DNA of 64,000 bases, taken from NCBI GenBank assembly GCA_002840735.1, contig PHBY01000008.1, positions 186,001-250,000 on the forward strand, in the 5' to 3' direction. The stretch's first letter is position 1, and the number at the start of each line of letters is the position of its first letter. The position numbers and the translations under genes are program-made. Below, piece after piece: positions 1 to 8,037 of this stretch. The notes under the pieces were generated by a model. That model was not told the DNA's origin, searched no databases, and saw only the letters and a program-made list of their open reading frames with translations. This stretch comes from Chloroflexi bacterium HGW-Chloroflexi-2. GTDB taxonomy: Bacteria; Chloroflexota; Anaerolineae; Anaerolineales; Anaerolineaceae.

Positions 1-1
1 T

Positions 2-409
2 GAACAGGCTGAATTGCGTCAAATTGGCAAACGTTTTTCCTTAAAAATTGAAGAACGGGATTTGCCCGATGATGAACTTGTGGAAAAGGTGGTTTCAGAG
101 CGCATCATCACCCTGCTGGAAGCAAAATTACGTACCAGGGATAAATTACGGACGGAACGTATGCAGCGTTTCCTGCCGCTTGCTCGCAGCTTGAGTGAAA
201 GCGATGATGAGAGTGGCTTGCTGGCTATGTTGCTGGATGATTTTTATCAGGAAACCTTCTACTCACCGGTCATACCTCCATTATCGGAGGATCAGCAGGA
301 ACGCCAACGAAGTGCACGTCGTCCAAAACCTCGCGCTACAAATGAGTCAGAGCGTAAAGGTAGCTATTCTTCTAATAAATCCAGCAACCGCAGACGCCGT
401 CCTCGCTAA
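2..409 (+). CDS. DEAD/DEAH-box RNA helicase, C-terminal part (5' end outside window)
   Basis: The frame is open to the left edge of the window, so only the last ~135 residues are seen. They read as the segment after helicase motif VI in DEAD-box RNA helicases: an I-x-x-R-x-LP strand (IEERDLP), a helical stretch with paired acidic and basic residues, the 'FLPLARSL' helix, 'LLAMLLDDFY', then a basic low-complexity tail ending SNRRRRPR. Such tails bind RNA. A TTG at 14 could be mistaken for a start, but coding clearly continues upstream of it. The catalytic motifs lie outside the window, so the family call rests on the C-terminal pattern only. Confidence 0.6.
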   Translation, partial: EQAELRQIGKRFSLKIEERDLPDDELVEKVVSERIITLLEAKLRTRDKLRTERMQRFLPLARSLSESDDESGLLAMLLDDFYQETFYSPVIPPLSEDQQERQRSARRPKPRATNESERKGSYSSNKSSNRRRRPR

Positions 410-457
410 ATTCGAAAGCTAAAAAATGTCCTACGATCCTACACGCAGCTCCTGGGG

Positions 458-1099
458 CTAAGGTTGACGTAAGAATTCCAGGGTTCTCCTCCATGCCAGG
501 CTGGCTGCTTCTGCATTATATGCATCCACGCGATCTGGTTCACAGAACCAGTGGCTGGTATCAGGATATTGGTAAAAGGCGTACGGTCTGTTTGATTTCT
601 TCAGTGCAGATTCAAGCTCTTCGACATTTGTCTGAGGTTCAAATACATCAAATTCCGCGAAATGCCCCAGGTAAGATGCTCTGGCATGGGTAAAATCATC
701 TGGTCCGGTGCCGTAATAAACCACGACTTTGCTGATTTTTTCAGGACGATTATTGGAGAGATCCAATGCCAGGAATGCACCTAATGAAAATCCAATGACT
801 GAGATACCTTTATCTGAATGTGAGGTTTGATCCAGCAGGAGTTCTATGGCATTGTCAAGATCTGATCTGGCTTGCTCCAGGCTCAATTCATTGCTGTAAA
901 TTTCTGCGGTCTCAATTTCAACGGTAAGTTTTCCGTGGTATAAGTCCGGTGCATAGACCGTGAAACCTTCTTTGGCTAATTGGTCACAGTAATTCTTGAT
1001 GGTTTTATTCAATCCCCACCAGGCATGCAAGACCAAAACTTTTCCGACACTTTTATTCTTCGTGATAGCAAGGTGACCACCAGATTGTGCAGGTGACAT
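458..1099 (-). CDS. Dienelactone hydrolase family protein
   Basis: A 213-residue alpha/beta hydrolase of the DLH family. Visible marks are the early 'LHAWWGLN' oxyanion region, 'YAPDLYHGK', the nucleophile elbow GFSLG at about residues 103-107 and a late His in 'DTSHWFCEP'. Classical dienelactone hydrolases use Cys at the elbow; here it is Ser, as in many DLH-like esterases, so the substrate is not predictable and chlorocatechol degradation should not be assumed. Start ATG at 1099 follows a strong AGGAGG site. It stands alone, convergent with the helicase. Length matches the family (~210-240 residues). Confidence 0.8.
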   Translation of the reverse strand: MSPAQSGGHLAITKNKSVGKVLVLHAWWGLNKTIKNYCDQLAKEGFTVYAPDLYHGKLTVEIETAEIYSNELSLEQARSDLDNAIELLLDQTSHSDKGISVIGFSLGAFLALDLSNNRPEKISKVVVYYGTGPDDFTHARASYLGHFAEFDVFEPQTNVEELESALKKSNRPYAFYQYPDTSHWFCEPDRVDAYNAEAASLAWRRTLEFLRQP

Positions 1100-1333
1100 A
1101 TTATCCTCCTGATTCTTTTCTTAGTACGATTTACCTCAAATTTTCACAAACATAGAATCAAAACTTGCAGTTCTCCGCAAAGTGGTATGCATATATATGG
1201 CGAAATGCATCTGCATTTATGTTGTTAAAAATCCTTCCCAACTCGTTATTTTTTTAATTTATTGTAACCAAGTGATCTGAAATCTTAATAAAAGATATAA
1301 AGTTATTTGTGTCATTTCAATAATTAGCGGTCA

Positions 1334-1371
1334 GGGTGTTTTTGGCGTGCGTCCGCACGCCAAAAACACCC
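1334..1371. repeat. REP-like palindrome, copy A
   Basis: A perfect 17-bp inverted repeat (left arm GGGTGTTTTTGGCGTGC, loop GTCC) in intergenic DNA. The same arms recur at 37,148-37,185, and downstream flank (CGCTTGCCC..GATTTATTGAG) is also shared. A variant lies at 25,931-25,962. No T-run follows, so it is not a plain intrinsic terminator. Apart from this and the fragment at 1,462 I see nothing in 1,100-1,534. Confidence 0.8.
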
Positions 1372-1461
1372 GCTTGCCCCGATTTATTGAGATGATACAG
1401 TTATTTTGTATTCAAAATCACCTGCATGATATAATCATTTTTTCCTGTTGAGCATTTCTTT

Positions 1462-1545
1462 ATGACTGAAAGTTTACCCAATAAACCTGTAAACAAAAGG
1501 CTGGTGCTGGTTTCGGAAGCAATGGGGGCACACATCAATCATTAA
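1462..1545 (+). other. Short open frame, possible 5' remnant of a lost gene
   Basis: A 27-codon frame (MTESLPNKPVNKRLVLVSEAMGAHINH in translation, in pieces: MTESLPNKPV / NKRLVLVSEAMGAHINH) reads like the first strand of a nucleotide- or sugar-binding fold, then stops at the 3' end of the DUF6398 gene. It could be the stump of a gene cut by the accessory DNA to its right. No ribosome site is convincing. Weak evidence. Confidence 0.2.
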
Positions 1546-2068
1546 TTTCCGTGGCAGAGTTATCAGGAATATATGGGATTAACCCTTTTCGGAATGCTTC
1601 TTCTTGATAATTTCGAGGTAAAGATCTGGCATCAACATTAAAACCATTGACTGAAATCACCCAGGCCATGGGATTCTTATCGACCAAACCAGGCAATATC
1701 CATTCATGACTGAAGTGGTCGATATGCATCATTTTCTTAATCTGATTTGCTTTGTTTGCACCAGTACTGGTTGCTACTCCAAACCAGGCACACAACTCAT
1801 CTGCTTTCATATGCGGATTCTGCGATTTATCAAATAGAAAGTTGACCGATCCTATCGCATAAACAATGCCACAAGCCCAGGTATTTAATCTTCCAGAATT
1901 GAGGGGTGATGGCCGCTTACGAGCTAATTTCGCCGCAAGCTCTTTACTTAACAATGAGTAATCTTCATTCAACTTTTCCAGACAAAACTCATCAATTAAT
2001 GTGGAAATTTCTTGATATTGTGATTGCATTGCATTTGGCACTGAATATTTTTTAGGATTTGAAGGCAT
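1535..2068 (-). CDS. DUF6398 domain protein
   Basis: A soluble 177-residue protein without signal peptide or membrane segments. The central part (about residues 15-110) has the DUF6398 pattern as I remember it: a helix with 'FCLEKLNEDY', an 'LARKRPSPLNSGR' segment, then 'TWACGIVYAIGSVNFLFD' and a small helix-turn-helix-like end 'LCAWFGVATSTGANKANQIK'. The domain's function is not known. ATG at 2068 follows AAGGAG with good spacing. It sits on the same strand upstream-to-downstream of the Doc gene but is separated by ~46 bp and is downstream of it; co-transcription with the AbrB/Doc pair is possible. Confidence 0.6.
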   Translation of the reverse strand: MPSNPKKYSVPNAMQSQYQEISTLIDEFCLEKLNEDYSLLSKELAAKLARKRPSPLNSGRLNTWACGIVYAIGSVNFLFDKSQNPHMKADELCAWFGVATSTGANKANQIKKMMHIDHFSHEWILPGLVDKNPMAWVISVNGFNVDARSLPRNYQEEAFRKGLIPYIPDNSATEIND

Positions 2069-2114
2069 GGTATTCTCCTTTTTTCGATGGATTATACATG
2101 TTTAAATTTATTGA

Positions 2115-2513
2115 TTATTCATTTTTTTTACTATATTTTCTGAACCACTCAGCTATCTCCACTAATGAAAGCTGAGATTGGGCGCAGGCTAAGGCAAACA
2201 GTACCATTTCACGATTCTCAACCTGCAAGAGATAGCCATTTAATCGTAAAAATAAAGCGGATGCTGTGATCGCCGTCCGTTTGTTCCCATCCACAAATGG
2301 ATGATTGCGAACCAGAGAATCTATCAATGCAGCCGCTTTCAGCATGATATCTGGATACAATTCTTTTCCGTCAAAGGTTGCTTGTGCCCTACCTAAGGTT
2401 GATAGCAGCATCCCAATATCCCTGACTCCATGACCTCCACCGATAGTAGAAATGAGGCGACTATGTAAGAAAAGCATTTGCTCAGGCGTGAGATAATGGA
2501 TCATCATTTTCAA
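2115..2513 (-). CDS. doc: Doc-type toxin (Fic fold, death-on-curing family)
   Basis: A 132-residue Fic-fold protein of Doc size. The catalytic motif HPFVDGNKR is at about residues 75-83; Doc enzymes carry HxFx(D/N)xNKR and phosphorylate EF-Tu, while full Fic enzymes have HPFxxGNGR and transfer AMP. Here the motif keeps Pro and Gly as in Fic but ends NKR as in Doc. Residues 5-30 (YLTPEQMLFLH) match the Doc N-terminus. It lies 21 bp downstream of an AbrB-type antitoxin gene, the usual antitoxin-first order. Functional call is by family; active-site residues look intact. Confidence 0.85.
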   Translation of the reverse strand: MKMMIHYLTPEQMLFLHSRLISTIGGGHGVRDIGMLLSTLGRAQATFDGKELYPDIMLKAAALIDSLVRNHPFVDGNKRTAITASALFLRLNGYLLQVENREMVLFALACAQSQLSLVEIAEWFRKYSKKNE

Positions 2514-2534
2514 TTTAAGTAGTTGAAGAGAATT

Positions 2535-2780
2535 TTATTTGGCCAGTTCTTCAAGAGCCGGACGATATTGTTGAATAAATTCATCCACCTGACTGGCGAA
2601 ATCCTCATTAACCCCCGTAATGGCAAGTGGTTTTTCAACCGGCGTTAGAATAACCCTGTGTTGTTCTCGGTCCAGTTCCAGATTAATATGCTCACCGACA
2701 CTAATGCCAAGATCATCCAACACTTCCTTTGGAAGCGATAGAACAATGCTATTCCCGGTTTTAAATAATTGTCTGATCAT
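2535..2780 (-). CDS. AbrB/SpoVT-type antitoxin of the Doc pair
   Basis: An 81-residue protein starting at ATG 2780, chosen because GGAGG lies four bases upstream; a longer in-frame reading to 2852 would run through the putative operator. The N-terminal ~45 residues (MIRQLFKTGNSIVLSLPKEV) form a swapped-hairpin AbrB DNA-binding domain, with the G-N-S-x-x-x-x-LP pattern. The C-terminal tail (DFASQVDEFIQQYRPALEEL) is the likely toxin-neutralising segment. It should bind the inverted repeat just upstream and repress its own operon, with Doc as co-regulator; that is inferred from Phd/Doc and MazE families. Confidence 0.85.
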   Translation of the reverse strand: MIRQLFKTGNSIVLSLPKEVLDDLGISVGEHINLELDREQHRVILTPVEKPLAITGVNEDFASQVDEFIQQYRPALEELAK

Positions 2781-2791
2781 GTAACCTCCAA

Positions 2792-2808
2792 TACTTACGG
2801 TGTAAGTA
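2792..2808. promoter_or_regulatory. Candidate operator of the AbrB/Doc operon
   Basis: TACTTAC-GGT-GTAAGTA, a perfect 7-bp inverted repeat with a 3-bp spacer, ends 12 bp upstream of the antitoxin start codon. Position and symmetry fit autoregulation by a dimeric antitoxin. Inference only. Confidence 0.5.
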
Positions 2809-2959
2809 CAATCTAATGATAGTATATCATGTTTAGATAATAAACCAACCAAGTTAAAAACGGCAGAATTAGCTTTTTAGAACATCTGATAAATGGGTTT
2901 TGGTGTCCATATATTTTATCGTTTGGGTACACAATTAATTTTATGCTGGTACACAGACT

Positions 2960-3943
2960 TTATTGATGACCAACGACTCGGTGTGGTACATACAGTTCTT
3001 CCAGATATGAAACTTCATCCTGCGTCAACTTAACAGATAATGCTCCAACAGCTTCCTCCAAATGTGAAATTTTGGTTGCCCCGATGATCGGAGCTGTGAC
3101 TGGAACTTTCTGTAATAACCAGGCGAGGGCGATTTGACTGCGGGGGACTCCATGCTTACCAGCGAGTTCTGCCACCCGCTCAACAACCTGTTGGTCTACG
3201 TCAGAAGTGGAATCATATTTACCCTTAGCTATTTGATCGGTCTCCGAGCGCAGGGTAGATTCGGATGACCATTCCCGCGTCAATCTACCGGATGCAAGTG
3301 GGCTGTATGGAATCAGTCCGATCTTCTCTTCTCGACAGAGCGGTACCATCTCTCGCTCTTCTTCGCGATAAATGAGATTTAAATGATTTTGCATGGAAAC
3401 AAATCGAGTCCACCCATGTTTCTCGGATACATATAATGCCTTCTGGAATTGCCATGCCCACATGGCTGATGCGCCAATGTAACGAGCTTTACCCGTCCGC
3501 ACAATATCATTCAAGGTTTCCATCGTTTCTTCGATCGGAGTTTCATAATCCCAGCGGTGAATTTGATACAAATCCACATAGTCCGTTTGTAGTCGCTTCA
3601 AACTTTTGTCGATCTCGCTCATTATCGCTTTACGAGATAGACCTGAGCCATTAGGGTAATCAGACATTTTTCCGAAGACTTTGGTAGCGATGACAACTTC
3701 ATCCCGTCTGGCGAAGTCTTTCAAAGCACGACCCAGAATCTCTTCACTGGCACCGATCGAATAAACATTGGCAGTATCGAAGAAATTAATCCCAGATTCA
3801 AGCGCTTTCTGAATGATGGGTCGACTGTTTTCTTCATTCAGCACCCATTTGTGAATCCAACGGGTCGCATCCCCGAATCCCATGCAACCCAGGCATATCC
3901 TCGAGACTTTCATTCCTGTTGAACCTAAACGCGCGTATTCCAT
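2960..3943 (-). CDS. Aldo/keto reductase
   Basis: A 327-residue NADPH-dependent oxidoreductase with an (alpha/beta)8 barrel. The tetrad is visible: Asp and Tyr in 'FFDTANVYS', Lys in 'VVIATKVFG' and His in 'LYQIHRWD'. The cofactor end 'PIIGATKISHLEEAV' is typical of the YajO/voltage-gated-channel-beta-like subgroup (AKR7/11/12). ATG at 3943 has a GAGG site. Substrate unknown. It has its own transcription unit between the toxin pair and the Fic gene. Confidence 0.9.
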   Translation of the reverse strand: MEYARLGSTGMKVSRICLGCMGFGDATRWIHKWVLNEENSRPIIQKALESGINFFDTANVYSIGASEEILGRALKDFARRDEVVIATKVFGKMSDYPNGSGLSRKAIMSEIDKSLKRLQTDYVDLYQIHRWDYETPIEETMETLNDIVRTGKARYIGASAMWAWQFQKALYVSEKHGWTRFVSMQNHLNLIYREEEREMVPLCREEKIGLIPYSPLASGRLTREWSSESTLRSETDQIAKGKYDSTSDVDQQVVERVAELAGKHGVPRSQIALAWLLQKVPVTAPIIGATKISHLEEAVGALSVKLTQDEVSYLEELYVPHRVVGHQ

Positions 3944-4023
3944 TATTCTATCCTCTTTTTAAATTGGGCTTATTTCTATTTTTAGAAAACTCCAATTTTT
4001 CACACTTAAAATTCCATGAAGAT

Positions 4024-5172
4024 CTATTCTATGGAATTATCAATGAGTTTTAAGATCTGGATTGCGACATAGGTTTTTCCCCATGCGCGTCCGGTAACCT
4101 CTTGCAAGATACCCAACTCTTCCAGCACTTTTACAATCTGTCGGGCGGTAGGCAGGGATACATGCAGCAGTTCAGCAGCTCGCGAAACGGTCATATAAGG
4201 ATTGGTAAATAGAGGGTCAATCAGCACTGCTGCTTTTGGATTGCTTTGAATTTTATGATGCAGCTTTTCGCGCAAATCCATCAATGCGCCGGCTTGTCGC
4301 ACAGCCTGCATCGAGGTTTCTTCCACACCGCCTAAGAAATAATACAACCAGGAATTCCAATCCCCAAGAGTTCTAACCCGTTGGAGTAAATCATAATATT
4401 CCTGCCGATGTGCTTCAAGGTAAGCGGAAAAATAGAGTAGAGGTTGAGACAATCGCCCACGCTCAATCAAAAACAAAGTTATCAGCAAACGACCAACACG
4501 GCCGTTACCATCGAGGAAAGGATGAATGGCTTCAAACTGTTCGTGCAAAATGGCGCATTGGATTAATTCGGGAAAGTTTCCACGATCCTGAAGGAATACC
4601 TCCCAATTAACCAGGATGTCCATCATTATGTCTGCTGGTGGTGGAACGTAAGGCGCATTTGCTAGTGTTGAACCAGGAGGTCCGATCCAATTTTGTGAAC
4701 GTCGAAATTCTCCTGGCGTAGCATTTCCACCACGAACTCCTACCATCAATTGACCATGTATTTCACGAACCAGCCGTAATGAAAGTGGCAAAGAATTCAA
4801 ACACTCAATTCCATATTCCAGGGCTGCAACATAATTCTGGACCTCGGTCAAGTCAGCACTGCTAGAAGCGCTGTTTGGTTTCTCCAGGTCATCTAAAAGT
4901 AATTCGGCAATTCCAGCACGGGTGCCCTCAATTCTTGAGGAAAGCACAGCTTCTTTGCGAACATAGGATGCAATCAAAAGGTGCGGATTGATGATGTGAC
5001 GACCGAGCCCAGACAATTCACTTAAGGCTGCATCAGCTCTGGACAGAGCCAGGACGAGATGCGGGTCATACGAAATTTCTGGTGGTAAAGGTGCCGGGAT
5101 AAATGCCCAGTAACCCTTTGGCGTTAACAACGCCTGTCCCACGTGTGGTGCCTTGAAGTCTTCTTTATTCAT
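4024..5172 (-). CDS. Fic-domain protein with N-terminal inhibitory motif and C-terminal winged helix
   Basis: A 382-residue Fic protein. Order: Fic N-terminal domain with the inhibitory motif SSRIEG (the class II S/TxxxE(G/N) helix) at about residues 76-81; Fic core with complete catalytic motif HPFLDGNGRVGR at about 216-227; C-terminal winged helix (TVSRAAELLHVSLPTARQIV). Class II Fic enzymes AMPylate proteins and are held off by the inhibitory Glu, so no separate antitoxin is needed. The winged helix suggests DNA binding, perhaps autoregulation. ATG 5172 has AGCAGGA upstream. All key residues are present. Confidence 0.9.
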   Translation of the reverse strand: MNKEDFKAPHVGQALLTPKGYWAFIPAPLPPEISYDPHLVLALSRADAALSELSGLGRHIINPHLLIASYVRKEAVLSSRIEGTRAGIAELLLDDLEKPNSASSSADLTEVQNYVAALEYGIECLNSLPLSLRLVREIHGQLMVGVRGGNATPGEFRRSQNWIGPPGSTLANAPYVPPPADIMMDILVNWEVFLQDRGNFPELIQCAILHEQFEAIHPFLDGNGRVGRLLITLFLIERGRLSQPLLYFSAYLEAHRQEYYDLLQRVRTLGDWNSWLYYFLGGVEETSMQAVRQAGALMDLREKLHHKIQSNPKAAVLIDPLFTNPYMTVSRAAELLHVSLPTARQIVKVLEELGILQEVTGRAWGKTYVAIQILKLIDNSIE

Positions 5173-5451
5173 CGATCATTCCTGCTTTGAAAGATTTTTA
5201 CATTACTTATTGAGCTTTGTAAAAATATACCACATTACTTTCAAAACGACTGAGCGAAACGAGTGTGTTTCGAAATAATTTTAGATAACTGCTATGGGGG
5301 AACATGAAAAACAGCCTGACCTATCAATGTTCACAAAGAATATGGCATCAAGATGTATGGCAATGAATGGCAATCCAATTCCCTGCAATTATAGGAAAGT
5401 TCTGTTATTACACGATTCTTTTCCATATTTAACGATATCAAATCCCGCAGG

Positions 5452-5486
5452 TTTGACTTATAGCTGCACTTGTGGCTCGGTCCGAG
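5452..5486 (-). repeat. DUF35-tail repeat, most diverged copy
   Basis: On the minus strand the core CGGACCGAG is followed by a diverged version of the YGYKF-coding segment found at 8,038 and elsewhere. Between the Fic start (5,172) and the NTase pseudogene (5,620) I see only this and the HigA remnant; a 71-codon plus-strand frame there has no support. Confidence 0.45.
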
Positions 5487-5506
5487 ATTTTACGGTTAAT
5501 GTTGCT

Positions 5507-5591
5507 TGATAACCTGCCTTCCTATCAATAAGTCCGCTGGGATGCCAAAGCCTCGGTAATTGTTGAATCATTTGCAGGGAAAGACCCTCGG
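5507..5591 (-). pseudogene. Remnant of a HigA antitoxin C-terminus
   Basis: The minus strand reads EGLSLQMIQQLPRLWHPSGL, which aligns with RGLSLRMIQLLHTGLGIPADL in the intact HigA gene at 7,045-7,458, with a small frameshift after 'QQL'. DNA identity to that gene is obvious over ~60 bp. No start, no helix-turn-helix part is left. Confidence 0.55.
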
Positions 5592-5619
5592 TGGCAGTTG
5601 CCGCATCACATGAAACCTC

Positions 5620-6201
5620 TCAATCATAATTGGATGCTGCGAGTACCCTTCGTAATAAATCTTGGATGCCCATCCTGCCAGCCCAGTTATGCAGATATTG
5701 AAAATCCAATCGATCACCTTGCAGGTTTAACACACCCAAAATATCCCGCCATTGACGTTCAGACTTCTCCCCGCCAGCCTTATACGATTCCAGTTTTGCC
5801 AGAATGATATCCTCTGCTGTGGAAAAATAAGCCCACTCCTCTGGTGCATTCCCGATAACTTGAGAAATCCTGCGTTCCATCTGGTTCAAATCGAAAGGAC
5901 GTTGCTTGAGAATATACACATCTACTTTAAAAATTGTTTCCAGATGGATCAGGTTAAAGCTACCAGTATTTATAATGGCATCCCGAATCACATCCGCATC
6001 AATGTAGAATTCACTTTCCAATGAAGAAACCAAATCCGGAATTTGTTCCAAACGGATATCTGCCACCAGATCAGCATCCAATGTAGCGCGGGCAATACCA
6101 AAAACGGCTGACGCCAGCGATCCCCCGATCAAATATGGAATTCCAAGACGATCGAAAACTTTTACGACTGTGAGGGTAACATGAATGGGTTAAGATAGCA
6201 C
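5620..6201 (-). pseudogene. MNT-like nucleotidyltransferase, premature stop at codon 4
   Basis: The frame encodes a nucleotidyltransferase-fold protein: 'IPYLIGGSLASA' then the metal-binding region 'ATLDADLVADI', 'HLETIFKVDVYI', and a C-terminal half with 'EDIILAKLESYKAGGEKS' and 'RQWRDILGVL'. Homology continues upstream of the only internal start (TTG at 6132): codons read HVTLTVVKVFDRLGIPYL back to a TAA at 6190-6192. Three codons before it a GTG (6201) sits just after the 81-aa gene, so the natural gene probably began there and carries a nonsense mutation at codon 4. A TTG restart would lose ~20 residues, including the first strand. Such NTases pair with the small gene upstream. Confidence 0.65.
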
Positions 6202-6210
6202 TTCAACCTG

Positions 6211-6456
6211 CTAGTCGACCAACGGACCGTATACACGATGGGCAAGCTCTGGTCCGAGAAGCAGGTCGGCCAGGCGACGATGAAGCTTCAAAGGAGAATC
6301 CATCGGGAAACGGCTTCGCAGCCCGGATAACGCCAGAGTCTTCACGGTTTGGTTCATCTCGCCCAGTATAGCGAGTTTGCGCTCCGACGATGCCTGACGT
6401 AACAAGCGATATTGCAAAGCGGTAATTTTAGGATGAGTATCGGATAGTATTTCCAT
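6211..6456 (-). CDS. Small ~80-residue partner protein of MNT-like nucleotidyltransferase
   Basis: An 81-residue helical, charged protein with no signal peptide. It is a paralogue of the products at 6,696-6,938 and 21,461-21,676: all share 'THPK(I/M)xALQ', 'LxRxAS', 'KxxxLxxxNQ', 'LALxGLRSxxP' and 'RRLAxLLLGxExAxxVY'. The nucleotidyltransferase frame begins 9 bp after its stop, so the two form one operon. The pairing suggests a regulator or antitoxin, but this is inference; I know no experimentally studied member. This copy looks intact, with ATG start and a weak ribosome site. Confidence 0.6.
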   Translation of the reverse strand: MEILSDTHPKITALQYRLLRQASSERKLAILGEMNQTVKTLALSGLRSRFPMDSPLKLHRRLADLLLGPELAHRVYGPLVD

Positions 6457-6492
6457 TTCAAAATTATTATAGCATTTTTCATATGAAAGAAT

Positions 6493-6546
6493 TTACAAAA
6501 CAGGACTGAATGTATACCTGTATATTCAACTCTGTCCACTCTGGAA
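6493..6546 (-). repeat. DUF35-tail repeat
   Basis: Minus strand: CCAGAGTGGACAGAGTTGAA, then codons IYRYTFSPVL and a stop, matching the IYGYKFRPV end of DUF35 proteins. It lies directly upstream of the 81-aa gene and downstream of the nucleotidyltransferase fragment. Confidence 0.6.
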
Positions 6547-6577
6547 AAATAAAGTTAATTTCCAGGTTTTCAAAATT

Positions 6578-6715
6578 TTATTCCAATTCTTTTAAAGCAC
6601 GTTCTAATAAATTGTTGACTTCGAGTACATCCGCCCATTTTCGTAAATAGCTTAGGTCGAGCATGCTAGCGCGTGTTTTCAAAATCCCAAGAATTTCACG
6701 CCATTGACGCTTCAT
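6578..6715 (-). pseudogene. C-terminal fragment of MNT-like nucleotidyltransferase
   Basis: Codons MKRQWREILGILKTRASMLD through LLERALKELE and a stop match the last ~45 residues of the nucleotidyltransferase at 5,620. The N-terminal catalytic part is absent. The fragment overlaps the end of the 80-aa gene: a deletion joined the end of the small gene to the last third of its partner. The same junction occurs at 21,461-21,480. Confidence 0.7.
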
Positions 6716-6938
6716 AAACCTTATATGCAATTTCCTCACCGAGCAATAAACCCGCCAGCCTGCGGCGCAATTCGGTTTCGCTGCTCTCAGGATACTGAGA
6801 ACGTAACCCGGCCAATGCTAACAAGCGTGCCGATTGGTTGAGCTGCGCCAGCATTTGCATTTTCCGGGTGGGACTGGCTGACCGCCATAACTCAATTTGT
6901 AGGGCTTCCATCTTCGGATGGGTATCAGGGAGGGGCAC
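6696..6938 (-). CDS. Small ~80-residue partner protein, copy with deleted toxin partner
   Basis: An 80-residue paralogue of the 6,211 protein, with GTG start at 6938 (MPLPDTHPKMEALQ). Its last residues (EASMA) come from reading out of frame into the truncated nucleotidyltransferase, so the natural C-terminus is altered by the deletion. The rest of the family pattern is intact. May still be expressed as an orphan. Confidence 0.5.
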   Translation of the reverse strand: MPLPDTHPKMEALQIELWRSASPTRKMQMLAQLNQSARLLALAGLRSQYPESSETELRRRLAGLLLGEEIAYKVYEASMA

Positions 6939-7044
6939 TCATCCATTTGATTTTACCCGAATTGGAAATAAAAAAACACCTTCCGATCTAGTAAGGCGCT
7001 TTTTCTTCCGAACTTACCATTATGCCTGCATCACAGGGCGGATT

Positions 7045-7458
7045 CTACATACTTTTATAAAACTCATTCTGAGATTTGCCAGAAGAGGTCACTTTTCTTG
7101 TCTGTTTTCCAATTAAAAGATCAGCAGGAATGCCGAGACCAGTGTGTAACAGCTGGATCATTCGCAGGGATAGTCCGCGTTTTCGGTTTAATACTTCAGA
7201 AACGCGCTCCTTACTGCCCAGGTATTGAATCAAATCGGAACGGGTCAGCCCTCGGCTTTCCATATAATACTCAAGCACCTGAACCGGATCATCTGGCTCA
7301 GGAATTGGATAGAGTTTGGCTTCATAGGCTTCAACCAGAGTCACCAGAACATCCAAATGATCGCCTTCCGGTGTACCCGGTTGGGATTCTAATAAGTTCT
7401 CGATTTCTATCAATGCCGCTTGATAGTCAGCTTCATTATGAATGGGTTTAATTTCCAT
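7045..7458 (-). CDS. higA: HigA-type antitoxin / XRE regulator
   Basis: A 137-residue protein with the HigA layout: N-terminal 'IHNEADYQAALIEIENLL' and 'LVTLVEAYEAKLYPIPEPDD', then an XRE helix-turn-helix (LTRSDLIQYLGSKERVSEVL; RGLSLRMIQLLH). HigA binds and neutralises the HigB mRNA interferase and represses its operon. No HigB gene is adjacent; the upstream gene encodes a 110-residue membrane protein, its stop only 3 bp before this ATG. The ribosome site GAGG lies inside the upstream gene's last codons, implying coupled translation. The C-terminal tail beyond the domain is short and ends at the edge of the duplicated segment. Confidence 0.85.
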   Translation of the reverse strand: MEIKPIHNEADYQAALIEIENLLESQPGTPEGDHLDVLVTLVEAYEAKLYPIPEPDDPVQVLEYYMESRGLTRSDLIQYLGSKERVSEVLNRKRGLSLRMIQLLHTGLGIPADLLIGKQTRKVTSSGKSQNEFYKSM

Positions 7459-7460
7459 TT

Positions 7461-7793
7461 TTAATCCTCATTATCTCCATTCCTCAACAAAGATACAGCG
7501 CCTAATGTACCTCCAACAAGAGGTACTAACGAAGGTAATGCTGTAGGAATAGCAGTAAGACATCCTATCAATATTCCTTTACCTATCGCTAAACCCCATT
7601 CCTCCTTAAACCCGTATTTTTGAAGTAATACAATTGGTATTGTAAGTGCTATAGAAACCCCTATTGAAACAATCCAACTTGCTCCAACTGTACCTCCTTC
7701 TGCTGTGAACAACATCCAATCTACTGAAAACATTCCAAACCCAGCTAGGGGATGAAGCCCCATCATTTGACAAAACTGCTGAAATTTACTCAT
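7461..7793 (-). CDS. Small two- to three-pass membrane protein paired with HigA
   Basis: A 110-residue protein with hydrophobic stretches near residues 17-60 (VDWMLFTAEGG; WIVSIGVSIALTIPIVLL) and 70-103 (LAIGKGILIGCLTAIPTALP). No known domain recognised. ATG 7793 follows AAGGGA. It precedes higA with a 3-bp gap, in the place where HigB normally sits. It might be an unrelated passenger or a membrane toxin under HigA-like control; sequence alone cannot decide. Confidence 0.6.
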   Translation of the reverse strand: MSKFQQFCQMMGLHPLAGFGMFSVDWMLFTAEGGTVGASWIVSIGVSIALTIPIVLLQKYGFKEEWGLAIGKGILIGCLTAIPTALPSLVPLVGGTLGAVSLLRNGDNED

Positions 7794-8037
7794 TTTAGAA
7801 TTCCCTTATACTTAAGTAATCGTCCGACGGCTTGTGTTAACAATAGACGGGAGTGTATTCTACTTGGGATTAGAAAAAAATTATAGCTTACTTAGTAATT
7901 ATTCGTTTACATAATTATTCATTTCTTTTTTGGGGATTTTTTCACTTTCCATGTCTCATTAATTATATATGTTGTCCACTACAATGAACAAAAAAACTTC
8001 CCAACCAGGAATGCTTTTTTCCAATAAACTTACAACT

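Larger units (their letters stand above)
6578..7036 (-). repeat. Duplicated segment, copy 1 (pair: 21,343-21,802)
   Basis: About 460 bp containing the nucleotidyltransferase fragment, the 80-aa gene, the terminator-like hairpin near 6,978-7,003 and a few bases from the end of a DUF35 gene. The copy near 21.5 kb is nearly the same base for base, including the deletion junction, so the deletion came before the duplication. Confidence 0.8.

Noticed and set aside
5294-5509. 71-codon plus-strand frame upstream of the nucleotidyltransferase pseudogene
   Set aside because: No ribosome site, no protein-like pattern; it lies across the minus-strand DUF35-tail repeat, which explains the sequence better.
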